Shown here: in pieces, positions 7,586 to 16,110 of the stretch
How positions within the stretch are numbered: the first letter of the stretch is position 1
Layout of the letters: each line of letters begins with the position of its first letter
Assembly (NCBI RefSeq): GCF_000021305.1
Contig: NC_011772.1
Location: 2,828,001 to 2,892,000, forward strand
DNA length: 64,000 nucleotides
Direction: 5' to 3'
From: Bacillus cereus G9842
Lineage (GTDB): Bacteria; Bacillota; Bacilli; Bacillales; Bacillaceae_G
Translations under genes and position numbers: made by a program
The notes under the pieces: model-generated
Seen by the model: the letters and a program-made list of their open reading frames with translations, nothing else
What the model was told of the DNA's origin: nothing
Databases searched by the model: none

Positions 7586-7642
7586 ATGTTGATAGCGTGC
7601 TGTAAGGAAATGATTTGGATAGTTCAGAGGGATTCCACATAG
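7586..7642 (+). CDS. 18-residue ORF at the end of the YrzI array
   Basis: ATG preceded by AAAGGAGTCGATTTTG; the peptide is M-L-I-A-C-C-K-E-M-I-W-I-V-Q-R-D-S-T. It has no YrzI consensus. Either a real micropeptide continuing the array or a ribosome site left over from a lost copy. Only the ribosome site and position support it. Confidence 0.3.
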   Translation: MLIACCKEMIWIVQRDST

Positions 7643-7747
7643 TTTTATAGAGCCTTATATCACACAAGTTCATCACTGAATTTGATGTATAAAAAATATA
7701 TAATAAAATCAAATCAACCCACTTTTAATTATTTTTTATAAACAAAA

Positions 7748-7773
7748 GATACACCACTTAAAAAGCGGTGTAT
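7748..7773. terminator. Terminator between the YrzI array and the AI-2E gene
   Basis: GATACACC / GGTGTATC arms with A-rich 5' and T-rich 3' flanks; it can end both the plus-strand array and the minus-strand transporter gene. The 100 bases before it (7643-7747) hold nothing I can assign. Confidence 0.75.
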
Positions 7774-7788
7774 CTTTCTCAGGTTTTA

Positions 7789-8910
7789 CTATTTCCGATT
7801 ACTTCTCTTCGTCTTAAACAATCTCACTAAGTTCGAAACAACTGTTTTTGTTACTGCATAAACTGGTACTGCTAAAATCATTCCGATGATTCCAGCAAAG
7901 TTACCTACCCCTAAAATTAGGATAATAATTGTTAATGGGTGGATGTTTAATTTCGAGCTCATAATACGTGGTGAAATAATATTACTTTCAAACTGTTGTA
8001 CAATTGTTACGATAATAATTACGTATAAGGCTTGCATCGGAGATACGAACAGTCCTACAATAACAGCTGGCGCTGCCCCAATAAATGGACCTAAGTTAGG
8101 AATGATGTTTGTAAATGCTGCAATAATTCCTAAAACGAAAGCGTACGGTAAATCGATAATTAAATAACCGATAAATGTAAACGCACCTACAAATATACAA
8201 ACGAGCGCTTGTCCTTGAATATATGCAGATAATGTTTCGTTCGTTTCCTTAATGATACGAAGCCCCTCTTCACGGTAAGACTCTGGTAATAAACTTACCG
8301 CTTTTCCTGGAAAGGCATGTCCATCTTTAAACATGTAAAATAAAATGAACGGTACAGTAAATACAACTAATGCAACGTTCGTGATAATACCAAATAAAGC
8401 CGTTGCACTCGACGTAATTGTATTTGGTATATCTTTTAAGTATTCAATTGCATTTTTTTCAATTGTTTCAATGGAAACGTAGTTTTGTGTAGATAACCAT
8501 TCAAACAACCTATGATGTGATAATTCTTGTATGTATACTTTTCCCTCTTTTATGTAGCCTGGCATATTTTTTACTAAGTCCATTAGCTGTTGTGAAATCG
8601 TAGGAACAACTACTCCAACGCCAACCGCAGTTAATGTTATGATAAAAAGATATAACAGTAATATCGCTAAATTTCTAGGTACTTTTTTATTCTCCAAAAA
8701 GATTAATACAGGATTAAATATGAAGTATAAAAAAAGCGCGATTAAGATTGGGAAAAATAATGTTGATATGAAGATACCAATCGGTTGAAATAAAAATGAT
8801 ATTTTTGTGCAAATAAATATGATTCCTACAACCATTAGCACTTCTAATGTCCAAAAGTGCACTTTTGATTTCAAAAAAACGGCCTCCTTTAAACTAGCAC
8901 TTCTCTTCAT
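7789..8910 (-). CDS. AI-2E family transporter (YueF/UPF0118 type)
   Basis: An integral membrane protein of 373 residues with about seven to eight membrane segments: two at residues 25-75, a charged central loop (about 100-170), and a C-terminal cluster with P-Y-A-F-V-L-G-I-I-A-A-F-T-N-I-I-P and G-P-F-I-G-A-A-P-A, which is the family signature. The family was named for autoinducer-2 export in E. coli, but many members are ion or metabolite exporters, so the substrate stays open. Length is typical. The tail is basic (K-T-K-R-S-N-R-K). Confidence 0.85.
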   Translation of the reverse strand: MKRSASLKEAVFLKSKVHFWTLEVLMVVGIIFICTKISFLFQPIGIFISTLFFPILIALFLYFIFNPVLIFLENKKVPRNLAILLLYLFIITLTAVGVGVVVPTISQQLMDLVKNMPGYIKEGKVYIQELSHHRLFEWLSTQNYVSIETIEKNAIEYLKDIPNTITSSATALFGIITNVALVVFTVPFILFYMFKDGHAFPGKAVSLLPESYREEGLRIIKETNETLSAYIQGQALVCIFVGAFTFIGYLIIDLPYAFVLGIIAAFTNIIPNLGPFIGAAPAVIVGLFVSPMQALYVIIIVTIVQQFESNIISPRIMSSKLNIHPLTIIILILGVGNFAGIIGMILAVPVYAVTKTVVSNLVRLFKTKRSNRK

Positions 8911-9023
8911 TGTACCAAAATAAGTATGAATTTCACATAATATTTTCCTTTACAATATTCCAAAATACCGATAAATACACTACAATGAGATTACATACAA
9001 ATTTGCAGGTAAAGGTGATAAAA

Positions 9024-9845
9024 ATGACACAATGCATCATTTGCAGAAAAGATACGAAAGAACTTAGTGAACAATATGTCATTCCAGAAATATTATGTGG
9101 ATATTATTTCACAAACTCAATTTGTGATACTTGTCATGAACAAATGACAACAAATATCGATCGCCCTTTAATTAGGCATAAATTGAGTCAATTTAAGATT
9201 GAACAAATGAAAAGACAAATTGATTCCCCACTCTATACGAATGAGCACGGTGAGGAACTTGCGGCTGCTGAGACTGATGTTGTCGAAGTAAGCGACGAGA
9301 TTCTTTATTCTAATGCATTAATTATGAAACTATGTAAAAAGCACGATATTTCCTTACATAATGAAATTTGGAAAGAGGAACGTGTAACGAAAGTAGCGAG
9401 TTCTATTCAACGTGAATTACTATTAGATAACCGTAAATATAAAATGAGTGTATTAAAAATGGCTTATACATTCGCTGTACAAGCAGTTGACGGCTACTTT
9501 GAAGATCAAGATGCAATTGATATTTCTACCATTCTCTCCAATGCAGATTTCGTGGAACTAAAAGAAAAAAGCATTGTACGTGATTTAAGCAAAAGTTCTT
9601 TATGGAATACGCTAAATACAAGTAGTGAAAATCATTACTTTATTTTACTTAGCGATAAAGACGGCCTGTTTTGCTTCATTCGTTTGTTTGATATCTTTGA
9701 TGTTGTCGTTCATTTATCAGAAAAAAGATTTGACCTTCCATCGCCGATTGTCGGTGTAAATAATGTGAATACGCAGAAATTTTATGTCCAAAGTTTAAAA
9801 CAGTATATGGATGGGCTGTTTAAAGAAAAAGCACCTACTATATAA
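9024..9845 (+). CDS. HNH-like zinc-ribbon protein with an altered HNH motif
   Basis: A protein of 273 residues. The N-terminus has C-I-I-C (residues 4-7) and later C-D-T-C-H-E, a two-pair cysteine arrangement like the HNH_5 family, where the segment between the pairs normally reads E-H-x-I-P-E. Here it is E-Q-Y-V-I-P-E, so the first catalytic histidine is a tyrosine and nuclease activity is doubtful. The rest has no motif I recognise. The frame is open from 8910, but the ATG at 9024 has an AAAGGTG ribosome site and starts at the zinc motif. Divergent from the AI-2E gene. Confidence 0.6.
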   Translation: MTQCIICRKDTKELSEQYVIPEILCGYYFTNSICDTCHEQMTTNIDRPLIRHKLSQFKIEQMKRQIDSPLYTNEHGEELAAAETDVVEVSDEILYSNALIMKLCKKHDISLHNEIWKEERVTKVASSIQRELLLDNRKYKMSVLKMAYTFAVQAVDGYFEDQDAIDISTILSNADFVELKEKSIVRDLSKSSLWNTLNTSSENHYFILLSDKDGLFCFIRLFDIFDVVVHLSEKRFDLPSPIVGVNNVNTQKFYVQSLKQYMDGLFKEKAPTI

Positions 9846-9870
9846 CAGAAACCAGAACATACGGTCTCCT

Positions 9871-9899
9871 TTCTTGATGAAAAGACACTGTGTTATAAT
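9871..9899 (+). promoter_or_regulatory. Candidate promoter of an antisense RNA to the toxin gene
   Basis: TTCTTG (9871-9876), a 17-base spacer and a perfect TATAAT (9894-9899). The -35 is weak. It faces the 3' end of the holin-like toxin gene. Confidence 0.4.
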
Positions 9900-9905
9900 G
9901 AGTAT

Positions 9906-10082
9906 GAAAAGAACAATACAATCACATAAACCAATTATAAATTGTATATAAATAAAAAAGACTAGTGTGCGGCTACACACTAGTCCACGTAACTTAGCAG
10001 ATTGGATTGTTCATTTATCCTATTTGTTTCTTACAAACAAAACAACCCACATTCTATAAGCATAGGTGGGTTGTTATTTTTT
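9906..10082 (+). ncRNA. Candidate antisense RNA (RatA-like antitoxin)
   Basis: Predicted from the TATAAT promoter upstream to the hairpin AACAACCCAC / GTGGGTTGTT (10041-10075) plus TTTTTT (10077-10082), giving about 177 nt with no good ORF. It would overlap the stop codon and the whole 3' end of the toxin transcript, the arrangement known for B. subtilis txpA/ratA. The boundaries are inferred from sequence only. Confidence 0.4.
9954..9985 (-). terminator. Terminator of the toxin transcript
   Basis: A perfect 10-bp GACTAGTGTG / CACACTAGTC hairpin; on the minus strand it is followed by TTTTTTATTTAT. It ends minus-strand transcription about 90 bases past the toxin stop codon. Confidence 0.75.
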
Positions 10083-10166
10083 GAGCTTGTCTATTAAAAC
10101 GACGACGAACGTTAACAATGCAACGAGAAACAGTCCACCTTGCAGTAGCAACGCTATTTCACTCAC
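10074..10166 (-). CDS. Holin-like small toxin (TxpA/Fst-type, type I)
   Basis: A 30-residue peptide starting from GTG with a perfect AGGAGG ribosome site: a short polar start (S-E-I-A-L-L-L-Q-G-G), one transmembrane segment (L-F-L-V-A-L-L-T-F-V-V-V-L-I) and a basic tail (D-K-L-K-K). This is the layout of the 'putative holin-like toxin' peptides (TxpA/BsrG/Fst group), which depolarise the membrane and are silenced by an antisense RNA overlapping their 3' end. A convergent promoter, a terminator for each strand and an own extended -10 element are all present around it. Too short for standard gene callers. Confidence 0.65.
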   Translation of the reverse strand: MSEIALLLQGGLFLVALLTFVVVLIDKLKK

Positions 10167-10236
10167 GTATTATCACCCCCCTCCTACTCGGAGAAGTGAT
10201 AATTGAACAACCAACCGCACCTTAAGTTACCCTTTA

Positions 10237-10245
10237 ATTTTACCA
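10237..10245 (-). promoter_or_regulatory. Extended -10 of the toxin promoter
   Basis: On the minus strand TGG-TAAAAT forms an extended -10 (TG at the -15 position), about 70 bases before the toxin start codon. There is no convincing -35. Confidence 0.35.
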
Positions 10246-10267
10246 TATTTTCTAATAATTTACGATG

Positions 10268-10298
10268 AAAACCCGCAAGCGAATAACTTGCGGGTTTT
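10268..10298. terminator. Terminator downstream of ssuD
   Basis: A perfect AAAACCCGCAAG / CTTGCGGGTTTT hairpin, T-rich on both strands. It ends the minus-strand ssu operon and separates it from the toxin promoter. Confidence 0.88.
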
Positions 10299-10361
10299 TT
10301 ATCCCGTATTAACAGGCAGTAAACAAAATAAAGCAATAAATAGGTGAAACTTTATTTCTCA

Positions 10362-11474
10362 CTATTTTTTTAATGCATATGCATCAGCAATCATTTCACC
10401 AACCATTTTATTTTCTTCTTTCTTCTCGTTTTTCAATAATGGGAATAACAATTCTGCCACTTCATACGCTTCTTCTAAATGCGGATATCCTGATAAAACA
10501 AACGTATCAATTCCTAACGATTCATATTCTTTTATCCTTTCTGCTACTGTATGTGGATTGCCTACAAGTGCAGTACCTGCCCCACCTCTTACAAGTCCGA
10601 TTCCAGCCCATAAATTAGGGCTTATCTCTAACGACTCTCTCGTACCTTTATTTAAATGTGTCATCCTCTTTTGACCAACCGAATCATATCTTGCAAATGT
10701 CTTTTGAGCAAGCTCAATTGTTTCATTATCCACATATTGAATTAAACGTTCTGCCTCTTCCCACGCTTCTTCTTCTGTTTCTCTTACAATTACGTGTAAT
10801 CTAATGCCAAATCGTACTGTACGCCCCTTCTCTTCTGCAAGTTTTCTTACTTCTTCTATTTTCTCTTTCACTTGCTCTGGTGGCTCTCCCCACGTTAAAT
10901 ATACATCACTATGTTCAGCTGCTACTTCTTTTCCAGCAGCTGATGATCCTCCGAAATATATAGGAGGATATGGTGTTTGAACTGGCGGGAATACAACTTT
11001 ACTATCTGTAACTTGAATATGTTTTCCTTCTAAAGAGATCGTTTCACCTTGCAATGTCGATTTCCAAACTTTTAAAAATTCATCCGCTGCTTCATATCTT
11101 TCATCATGCTCAAGATATAATCCATCTCCTTGTAGTTCAACTGGATCTCCTCCAGCTACTACATTAATAAGTAGTCTCCCATCTGAAATTCTATCAAATG
11201 TAGATGCCATCCTCGCTGCAACTGTAGGTGACATTAGTCCTGGTCTCACTGCTACTAAAAATTTTAGTTTTTCTGTTTCAGCAGCAAGAGCTGAAGCTAA
11301 CACCCAAGGGTCTTCACATCCTTGACCAGTTGGAAGTAAAACACCCGTATATCCTAAATAATCAGCTGCCACAGCAACTTGCTTATAATAACCATATTCA
11401 GCTGCTCTTCCTCGTTTTGTCGTTCCTAAATATCGACCATCTCCATAAGCCGGAATAAACCATAATAATTCCAT
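10362..11474 (-). CDS. ssuD: FMNH2-dependent alkanesulfonate monooxygenase
   Basis: Cleaves alkanesulfonates to aldehyde and sulfite for sulfur supply. A bacterial luciferase-like TIM barrel of 370 residues: F-I-P-A-Y-G-D-G-R at the start, [11 protein letters not shown] near residue 80, [11 protein letters not shown], and P-P-I-Y-F-G-G-S-S, all typical of SsuD. The start at 11474 is preferred over a GTG at 11486 because AGGGG lies 11 bases upstream of the ATG, whereas it touches the GTG. It is the last gene of ssuBACD; the flavin reductase it needs is not in the window. Confidence 0.92.
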   Translation of the reverse strand: MELLWFIPAYGDGRYLGTTKRGRAAEYGYYKQVAVAADYLGYTGVLLPTGQGCEDPWVLASALAAETEKLKFLVAVRPGLMSPTVAARMASTFDRISDGRLLINVVAGGDPVELQGDGLYLEHDERYEAADEFLKVWKSTLQGETISLEGKHIQVTDSKVVFPPVQTPYPPIYFGGSSAAGKEVAAEHSDVYLTWGEPPEQVKEKIEEVRKLAEEKGRTVRFGIRLHVIVRETEEEAWEEAERLIQYVDNETIELAQKTFARYDSVGQKRMTHLNKGTRESLEISPNLWAGIGLVRGGAGTALVGNPHTVAERIKEYESLGIDTFVLSGYPHLEEAYEVAELLFPLLKNEKKEENKMVGEMIADAYALKK

Positions 11475-11550
11475 ACCTTTACACACCCCTTATTTATTTT
11501 GAAACGTATACTAACAAATTCTATATAAATTACCCCTAATAATTTATATG

Positions 11551-12399
11551 TTAATTCCTAGTCTCACCTTTAAAATTATCTCGCCATCTTAAAAACTTCA
11601 CTTCTAGTAAACGTACTAGAGAGTCAGAAAACTTCCCAACAAATGCAAAGATAATTATGCCGACAAATACAATATCTGTATTTGAAAATTGCCTTGCATC
11701 CATAATCATATAACCAATACCTTCTGTAGATCCCATAAGTTCTGCTACTACTAAACTCACCCATGCAACACCTAACGATAACCTTGCTCCTAGTAAAAGG
11801 TTAGGCAATGCAGATGGTAAAATTAGTTTCGTAATTAGTTTTCTTTTGCTAAACTCTAACACTCTCGCAACATCAAATAACTTTGAATCCACACCTCTAA
11901 TACCTAAAAATGCGTTTACGTATAAAGGAAAAAATGCACCATCTGCAATTAATAGCACTTTCGATGTTTCACCAAAACCGAACCATAATACGAAAAGCGG
12001 CGCAACAGCTAAATGAGGTACAGTTCTTAACATTTGCACAGATGGGTCTAAATATTGCTCACTTCTCGTTGAAAATCCAACAATCGTTCCTAAAATGATT
12101 CCTAAGCCCCCACCAATAAAGAAACCAGCCGCAGCCCTGAATACACTAATACTTAAATGGCCGAATAACTCTCCTGTTTTAATAAGCTCTTGGAAAGCTA
12201 GAAAAATATCTAATGGTGTTGGTAAAACTGTTTTAGAAACAAGACCGAATACGCCAGCCAACTGCCAAATTATTAATATAATAACCGGTATAGTAATCGC
12301 CCTTACTAAAACTTTTACATTTAACTTTCGTACCTTCTTTATGCCATTTTTCTTAATCGTTATACTCGCTGGTTTCATAACAGCTTTCGTATTTTCCAC
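11551..12399 (-). CDS. ssuC: Sulfonate ABC transporter permease
   Basis: A protein of 282 residues with six membrane segments after a basic N-terminal tail of about 30 residues. The permease EAA loop is V-A-R-V-L-E-F-S-K-R-K-L-I-T-K followed by L-I-L-P-S-A-L-P-N-L-L-L-G, the NitT/TauT/SsuC signature that docks the ATPase. It lies between the binding protein gene (16-base gap) and ssuD. Confidence 0.9.
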   Translation of the reverse strand: MENTKAVMKPASITIKKNGIKKVRKLNVKVLVRAITIPVIILIIWQLAGVFGLVSKTVLPTPLDIFLAFQELIKTGELFGHLSISVFRAAAGFFIGGGLGIILGTIVGFSTRSEQYLDPSVQMLRTVPHLAVAPLFVLWFGFGETSKVLLIADGAFFPLYVNAFLGIRGVDSKLFDVARVLEFSKRKLITKLILPSALPNLLLGARLSLGVAWVSLVVAELMGSTEGIGYMIMDARQFSNTDIVFVGIIIFAFVGKFSDSLVRLLEVKFLRWRDNFKGETRN

Positions 12400-12415
12400 T
12401 TTACAAAACCTCTTT

Positions 12416-13402
12416 TCACTTCGCTTTCAATGCTTTTTCTACGAAAGAATTATCTACAACTTTTTCCGTCTTAATTTCTTTCTTTATAGAACCGAGCTTA
12501 TATTGAAAATCCGCTGTCTTTTGTTGTTCTGCTATTATTTCCTTCGTTACCGGAACTAAAATTGGTTTGTCGTGATTAAACACTTCTTTTACAATCTCTG
12601 CATCTATCTTTTTTACAGAAGTGTATACTTTTATTGCTTCATCTAAGTTAGCATCTTGCCATACACGTGCTTTCTCATAAACTTTGAGGAATTTCTCAAC
12701 TAATTCTGGATGTTCTTTCGCAAATTTTGTCCTCGTAATTAAAAATTCTGGTGAAGAGACATTTAATGTTTCACCGTCTGCAATCACCTTCGCACCTTTA
12801 TTTAACGTATGTAATGATATGAAAGGGTCCCAAATCGCCCATGCATCTACTGATCCTGATTCGAATGCAGGCTGCGCTTCATCTGGTTGTAATTGAATGA
12901 CATTTACATCTTTTGCATCAATACCTTCTTTATCAAGTGCTCGATACAATAAATTAAAGGCACTACTTCCTTTTGCTACTGCAATTTTTTTACCTTTTAA
13001 ATCCTTTACACTCGCAATCTTGCTATCTTTTTGAACGAGAATTCCAGTTCCTTTTCTCGCATAACTTGTATTGGCGATTTCGGTAAATCCAATACCTGCT
13101 GCTTGCGCTGAAATGACTGGAGAATTCCCTACTTCACCAAAGTCTAACCGGTTTGATGCGATTGCTTCAAAATAAGGAGGTCCACTTTGGAACTCTGTCC
13201 ATTTCACTTTAACTCCTTCTTTTTTAAACTCCTCTTCAAACCATCCCTTTTTCTTTGCTAGTAATAGCGGGCTTAATCCTTGCTGTATACCAATTTGTAT
13301 TGTTACATCTTCTTTCTTACTACTTGCTGTACTTTTTTCGCATCCTAATAAACATACTGATATAGCTAAAGCAAAAGAAAGAACTTTAAATTTTTTATAC
13401 AT
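12416..13402 (-). CDS. ssuA: Sulfonate-binding lipoprotein
   Basis: A protein of 328 residues with a signal peptide ending in a lipobox (V-C-L-L-G-C, cysteine at residue 21), so it is membrane-anchored on the outside. The body is the NMT1/SsuA-like periplasmic-binding fold: I-G-I-Q-Q-G-L-S-P-L near residue 37, R-L-D-F-G-E-V-G-N-S-P, K-G-K-K-I-A-V-A-K-G-S, and V-D-A-W-A-I-W-D-P-F. It delivers alkanesulfonates to SsuBC. Encoded 17 bases after ssuB. Confidence 0.9.
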   Translation of the reverse strand: MYKKFKVLSFALAISVCLLGCEKSTASSKKEDVTIQIGIQQGLSPLLLAKKKGWFEEEFKKEGVKVKWTEFQSGPPYFEAIASNRLDFGEVGNSPVISAQAAGIGFTEIANTSYARKGTGILVQKDSKIASVKDLKGKKIAVAKGSSAFNLLYRALDKEGIDAKDVNVIQLQPDEAQPAFESGSVDAWAIWDPFISLHTLNKGAKVIADGETLNVSSPEFLITRTKFAKEHPELVEKFLKVYEKARVWQDANLDEAIKVYTSVKKIDAEIVKEVFNHDKPILVPVTKEIIAEQQKTADFQYKLGSIKKEIKTEKVVDNSFVEKALKAK

Positions 13403-13419
13403 ATAAAATCACCCTTTTC

Positions 13420-14175
13420 CTATATACTTGTTTGAATCAACCCTCCATATTCAAACTGCTGTAATACTTTCGTTCGAAGTTGTTGGAACGATTGAGAAGT
13501 TTTATTTCGCGGATAAGGCAAATTATTTTCAATCACTTTATGTATTTTCCCTGGTTTTGCACTCATAATGATAATTCGGTTTGAAAGATATATCGCTTCG
13601 TCTATATCATGTGTAACGAATATCATTGTTGTTTTCTTCTGCTCCCAAATATTCAGCAATACTTCTTGTAAATGACTTCGAGTAAAAGCATCCAGCGCTC
13701 CAAAAGGTTCATCAAGTAATAATACATTCGGATCTCTTAATAACGCTCTCGCTATCGCAACACGTTGTGACATCCCGCCTGAAATTTCTTTCGGATACGA
13801 TTTTTCAAAGCCATCTAACCGAACGATTTCAACCCATTCTCTCACCTTATCTTTCACATACTTATCTTTTAACGACAAATCTGCCGCTATATTTTCTTCA
13901 ACTGTTAACCATGGAAAAAGCCTATGCTCTTGAAAAATAAAACCTTGTTTCTTGCTCGTTTTTAAGATAGGCTCCCCGTCAATAATAACTTCACCTTCAA
14001 AATCATTATCTAGACCTGCAACAATTTTTAGTAATGTACTTTTTCCGCACCCACTCGGACCAATTACTGTAACAAAATCCCCTTTCTCTAATTGAAAATT
14101 AATATTCTCTAATACTTGAACAGTACCAGTTTGTTTCAAAAAATATTTTGATACCCCATCAATTGAAACAGTCAT
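13420..14175 (-). CDS. ssuB: Sulfonate ABC transporter ATPase
   Basis: A protein of 251 residues: Walker [10 protein letters not shown] near residue 39, Q-loop [11 protein letters not shown], signature I-S-G-G-M-S-Q-R, Walker [13 protein letters not shown], and switch H in [17 protein letters not shown] is typical of nitrate/sulfonate/taurine ATPases. First gene of the operon, with an AAGGAGGGG ribosome site, and preceded by a leader with a strong terminator. Confidence 0.92.
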   Translation of the reverse strand: MTVSIDGVSKYFLKQTGTVQVLENINFQLEKGDFVTVIGPSGCGKSTLLKIVAGLDNDFEGEVIIDGEPILKTSKKQGFIFQEHRLFPWLTVEENIAADLSLKDKYVKDKVREWVEIVRLDGFEKSYPKEISGGMSQRVAIARALLRDPNVLLLDEPFGALDAFTRSHLQEVLLNIWEQKKTTMIFVTHDIDEAIYLSNRIIIMSAKPGKIHKVIENNLPYPRNKTSQSFQQLRTKVLQQFEYGGLIQTSI

Positions 14176-14235
14176 TTCTTCCCCTCCTTAAAATGATTCA
14201 TATAAATGAACAGATTCAGTATTTGTGCAATAAAA

Positions 14236-14277
14236 AAACCAAAGGCATTTTATCAACAGATAAAATGCCTTTGGTTT
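14236..14277 (-). terminator. Strong terminator in the ssu leader, possible attenuator
   Basis: A 19-bp stem (AAACCAAAGGCATTTTATC and its complement) with a 4-base loop, followed on the minus strand by seven T. It lies about 60 bases upstream of ssuB and only about 30 bases after a candidate promoter, so either it attenuates ssu or it ends the upstream DUF402 gene. No S-box or T-box sequence is visible. Confidence 0.8.
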
Positions 14278-14310
14278 CTCCAATCAGCAATACGTTATGG
14301 AATTAAGTAC

Positions 14311-14339
14311 ATATTATACAAATATTTCCGATAAGTCAA
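14311..14339 (-). promoter_or_regulatory. Candidate ssu operon promoter
   Basis: On the minus strand TTGACT (14334-14339) is followed after 15 bases by TATAAT, or after 17 bases by TAATAT. Start expected near 14305, placing the long terminator inside the ssu leader. Confidence 0.5.
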
Positions 14340-14356
14340 CTGGGTTTTAGCGAACA

Positions 14357-14869
14357 TTATTTATTTTTAAAGATATCAGCAGTCCCTTTTATTATTTTTG
14401 GAAGGAACGTTTTAATTGTATCCATTAATATATAAAGAGCTTCCTTCACATAACCACCTTCGAAATTTCCTAATGGTTCTGGTAATTCATCCTCATCTAA
14501 TATGAAGTATTCTCCATTTGGAAGTACCATAATATCAATGATTAAATCTTCGAAGGAAACCACTTCGTCTTTTATTTGTGTATTTTTTACGATATTAAAA
14601 TAGGAACCTAAATACTTCCCTTTTATATCTCTCCATACGTATAAATTGTACGGACAATCTTTCCAGTAATATGCGATTGTATAACTCCCTTTTGGGATTG
14701 TTAACTTAGTATCATTTGCAGTCATTGTAAATGAATACTGCACCTCGTGAAATAAAACAATACTTTGTGATTGCTTTTCAAGTAATAAACACTTGTGATC
14801 TACTATTGTTGAGTTATATCGGATTTTTCTTTCTATAATTTCAATTTTCGATGTAAGTAACTTATTCAT
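14357..14869 (-). CDS. DUF402 domain protein
   Basis: A protein of 170 residues. The segments F-T-M-T-A-N-D, G-S-Y-T-I-A-Y-Y-W, Y-N-L-Y-V-W-R-D-I-K-G, G-S-Y-F-N-I-V and the acidic D-L-I-I-D-I-M-V-L-P-N-G fit the DUF402/FomD-like fold, whose members are nucleoside phosphate or phosphonate hydrolases using aspartates to bind metal. The start at 14869 has an AAGGGGA ribosome site; an upstream in-frame start (14914) has none. The substrate is unknown. Confidence 0.7.
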   Translation of the reverse strand: MNKLLTSKIEIIERKIRYNSTIVDHKCLLLEKQSQSIVLFHEVQYSFTMTANDTKLTIPKGSYTIAYYWKDCPYNLYVWRDIKGKYLGSYFNIVKNTQIKDEVVSFEDLIIDIMVLPNGEYFILDEDELPEPLGNFEGGYVKEALYILMDTIKTFLPKIIKGTADIFKNK

Positions 14870-14964
14870 TATTTTGTTTCCCCTTACACTAGTTCTATCC
14901 TCAATTATATCCATTTATATAGTGATAAAGAAGTATATAGTTTTTTATATAATGATTTATACAA

Positions 14965-14997
14965 GAAAAACTCCTTCTTATTTAGAAAGAGTTTTTC
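14965..14997 (-). terminator. Terminator of the TPR/membrane protein pair
   Basis: GAAAAACTC / GAGTTTTTC arms, T-rich on the minus strand, 46 bases past the stop of the membrane protein gene. Confidence 0.7.
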
Positions 14998-15042
14998 ACT
15001 TCTAACGGAAGTTTATTTGTTTTTATGTAACTAACAGCACTA

Positions 15043-16098
15043 TTACTCATGTTTTAACTTTTCCTTAACCGCATCATAAAATTTTCGTTCTTCATCAACA
15101 TTTAAGTGCACACGACTTACTGTTTTAGAAAATCCATATAACAACTGTGCTTTCACTGGCTCTTTTAATGTTATTTCAAAAGTAGCAGGTTCTTTTATGA
15201 ACTCCATAACAGTTGCATCCAATACCTGTTTCCCTTCTTTTGCCGTTAGCAATTCATCCTTGTAGAACGCAATATTATCAATTTGTGTAAATGATATAAC
15301 AATTTTCTTTCCTAATCCAATTTGAATGATTACTTGTTCTTCTGTTACGATAAGTGGATTTTTACGCATCGCTTGTATTTCAGCTATAAAATAAATCATC
15401 GCGTATACATTTAAAATAAGTAAAATCCATGCTATTACTGGATTCCACTGGTGTAGCAAATAATGAAAACCAATACTTTCTATTAAGGTCGCATGGATGA
15501 TCATGATATATACACCTATTGCACCAGTCTTTTTGTGATATGAGTATACGTATTCACCTTCTGGTACTTTTTCACGCCACGATAAAAATGCATAATAGAT
15601 TAACTTACACTCCGTTACAATGATATCTATTAATTTATTTCTTTTCATAGTAGCGTCAAACGCAGCATCAATTGCATAAGAAAATGAAGAGTACTCACTT
15701 TTATATTCTTTATATTTTTTTATTATGGTAGGAAGCTTTCTAACAATTTTATATAGAAGGAATAACTCTAAACATACAAAAGCAATTTCTCCTGCAACTA
15801 TAATATAAGAAACGTATGAAAAATCTTGTAAATAGTCACTTGGAATAATAAATCTTGCAAAAATATAACCAGCTATTACAACAGGAACTATATACGTTAA
15901 CGAGTACCTTTTTCGAATAATGAAGAAATACGTGATGATTGGAATGACAAACATGCAATCTAATAATGACCCAAGTACAACTTCTTTCGGCGCAGCTGGT
16001 ACTATTGGAAGAGCATACAATAAATAGTTTGATAGCATAATTAAAGAGACGAGTCCAATCCAAATACCTTTTCGCCTTCGCGATAGTGTAACATTCAT
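15043..16098 (-). CDS. Membrane protein with C-terminal PH-like domain
   Basis: A protein of 351 residues: four membrane segments at about residues 12-120, a cytoplasmic linker (about 125-185), two more segments (about 190-240), then a soluble tail of about 100 residues (I-V-T-E-E-Q-V-I-I-Q-I-G-L-G-K-K and following) that looks like a bacterial PH domain. Homologs in Bacillus are often labelled 'beta-carotene 15,15'-monooxygenase', for which I see no supporting motif. It lies 12 bases after the TPR gene, so the two are co-transcribed and may work together. The function is unknown. Confidence 0.65.
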   Translation of the reverse strand: MNVTLSRRRKGIWIGLVSLIMLSNYLLYALPIVPAAPKEVVLGSLLDCMFVIPIITYFFIIRKRYSLTYIVPVVIAGYIFARFIIPSDYLQDFSYVSYIIVAGEIAFVCLELFLLYKIVRKLPTIIKKYKEYKSEYSSFSYAIDAAFDATMKRNKLIDIIVTECKLIYYAFLSWREKVPEGEYVYSYHKKTGAIGVYIMIIHATLIESIGFHYLLHQWNPVIAWILLILNVYAMIYFIAEIQAMRKNPLIVTEEQVIIQIGLGKKIVISFTQIDNIAFYKDELLTAKEGKQVLDATVMEFIKEPATFEITLKEPVKAQLLYGFSKTVSRVHLNVDEERKFYDAVKEKLKHE

Positions 16099-16110
16099 AC
16101 GTTCACTCCT

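Noticed and set aside
14175..14310. S-box (SAM) or T-box riboswitch in the ssu leader
   Set aside because: Neither the S-box core nor the T-box AGGGTGGTACCGCG is present, and the distance from the promoter to the hairpin is too short.
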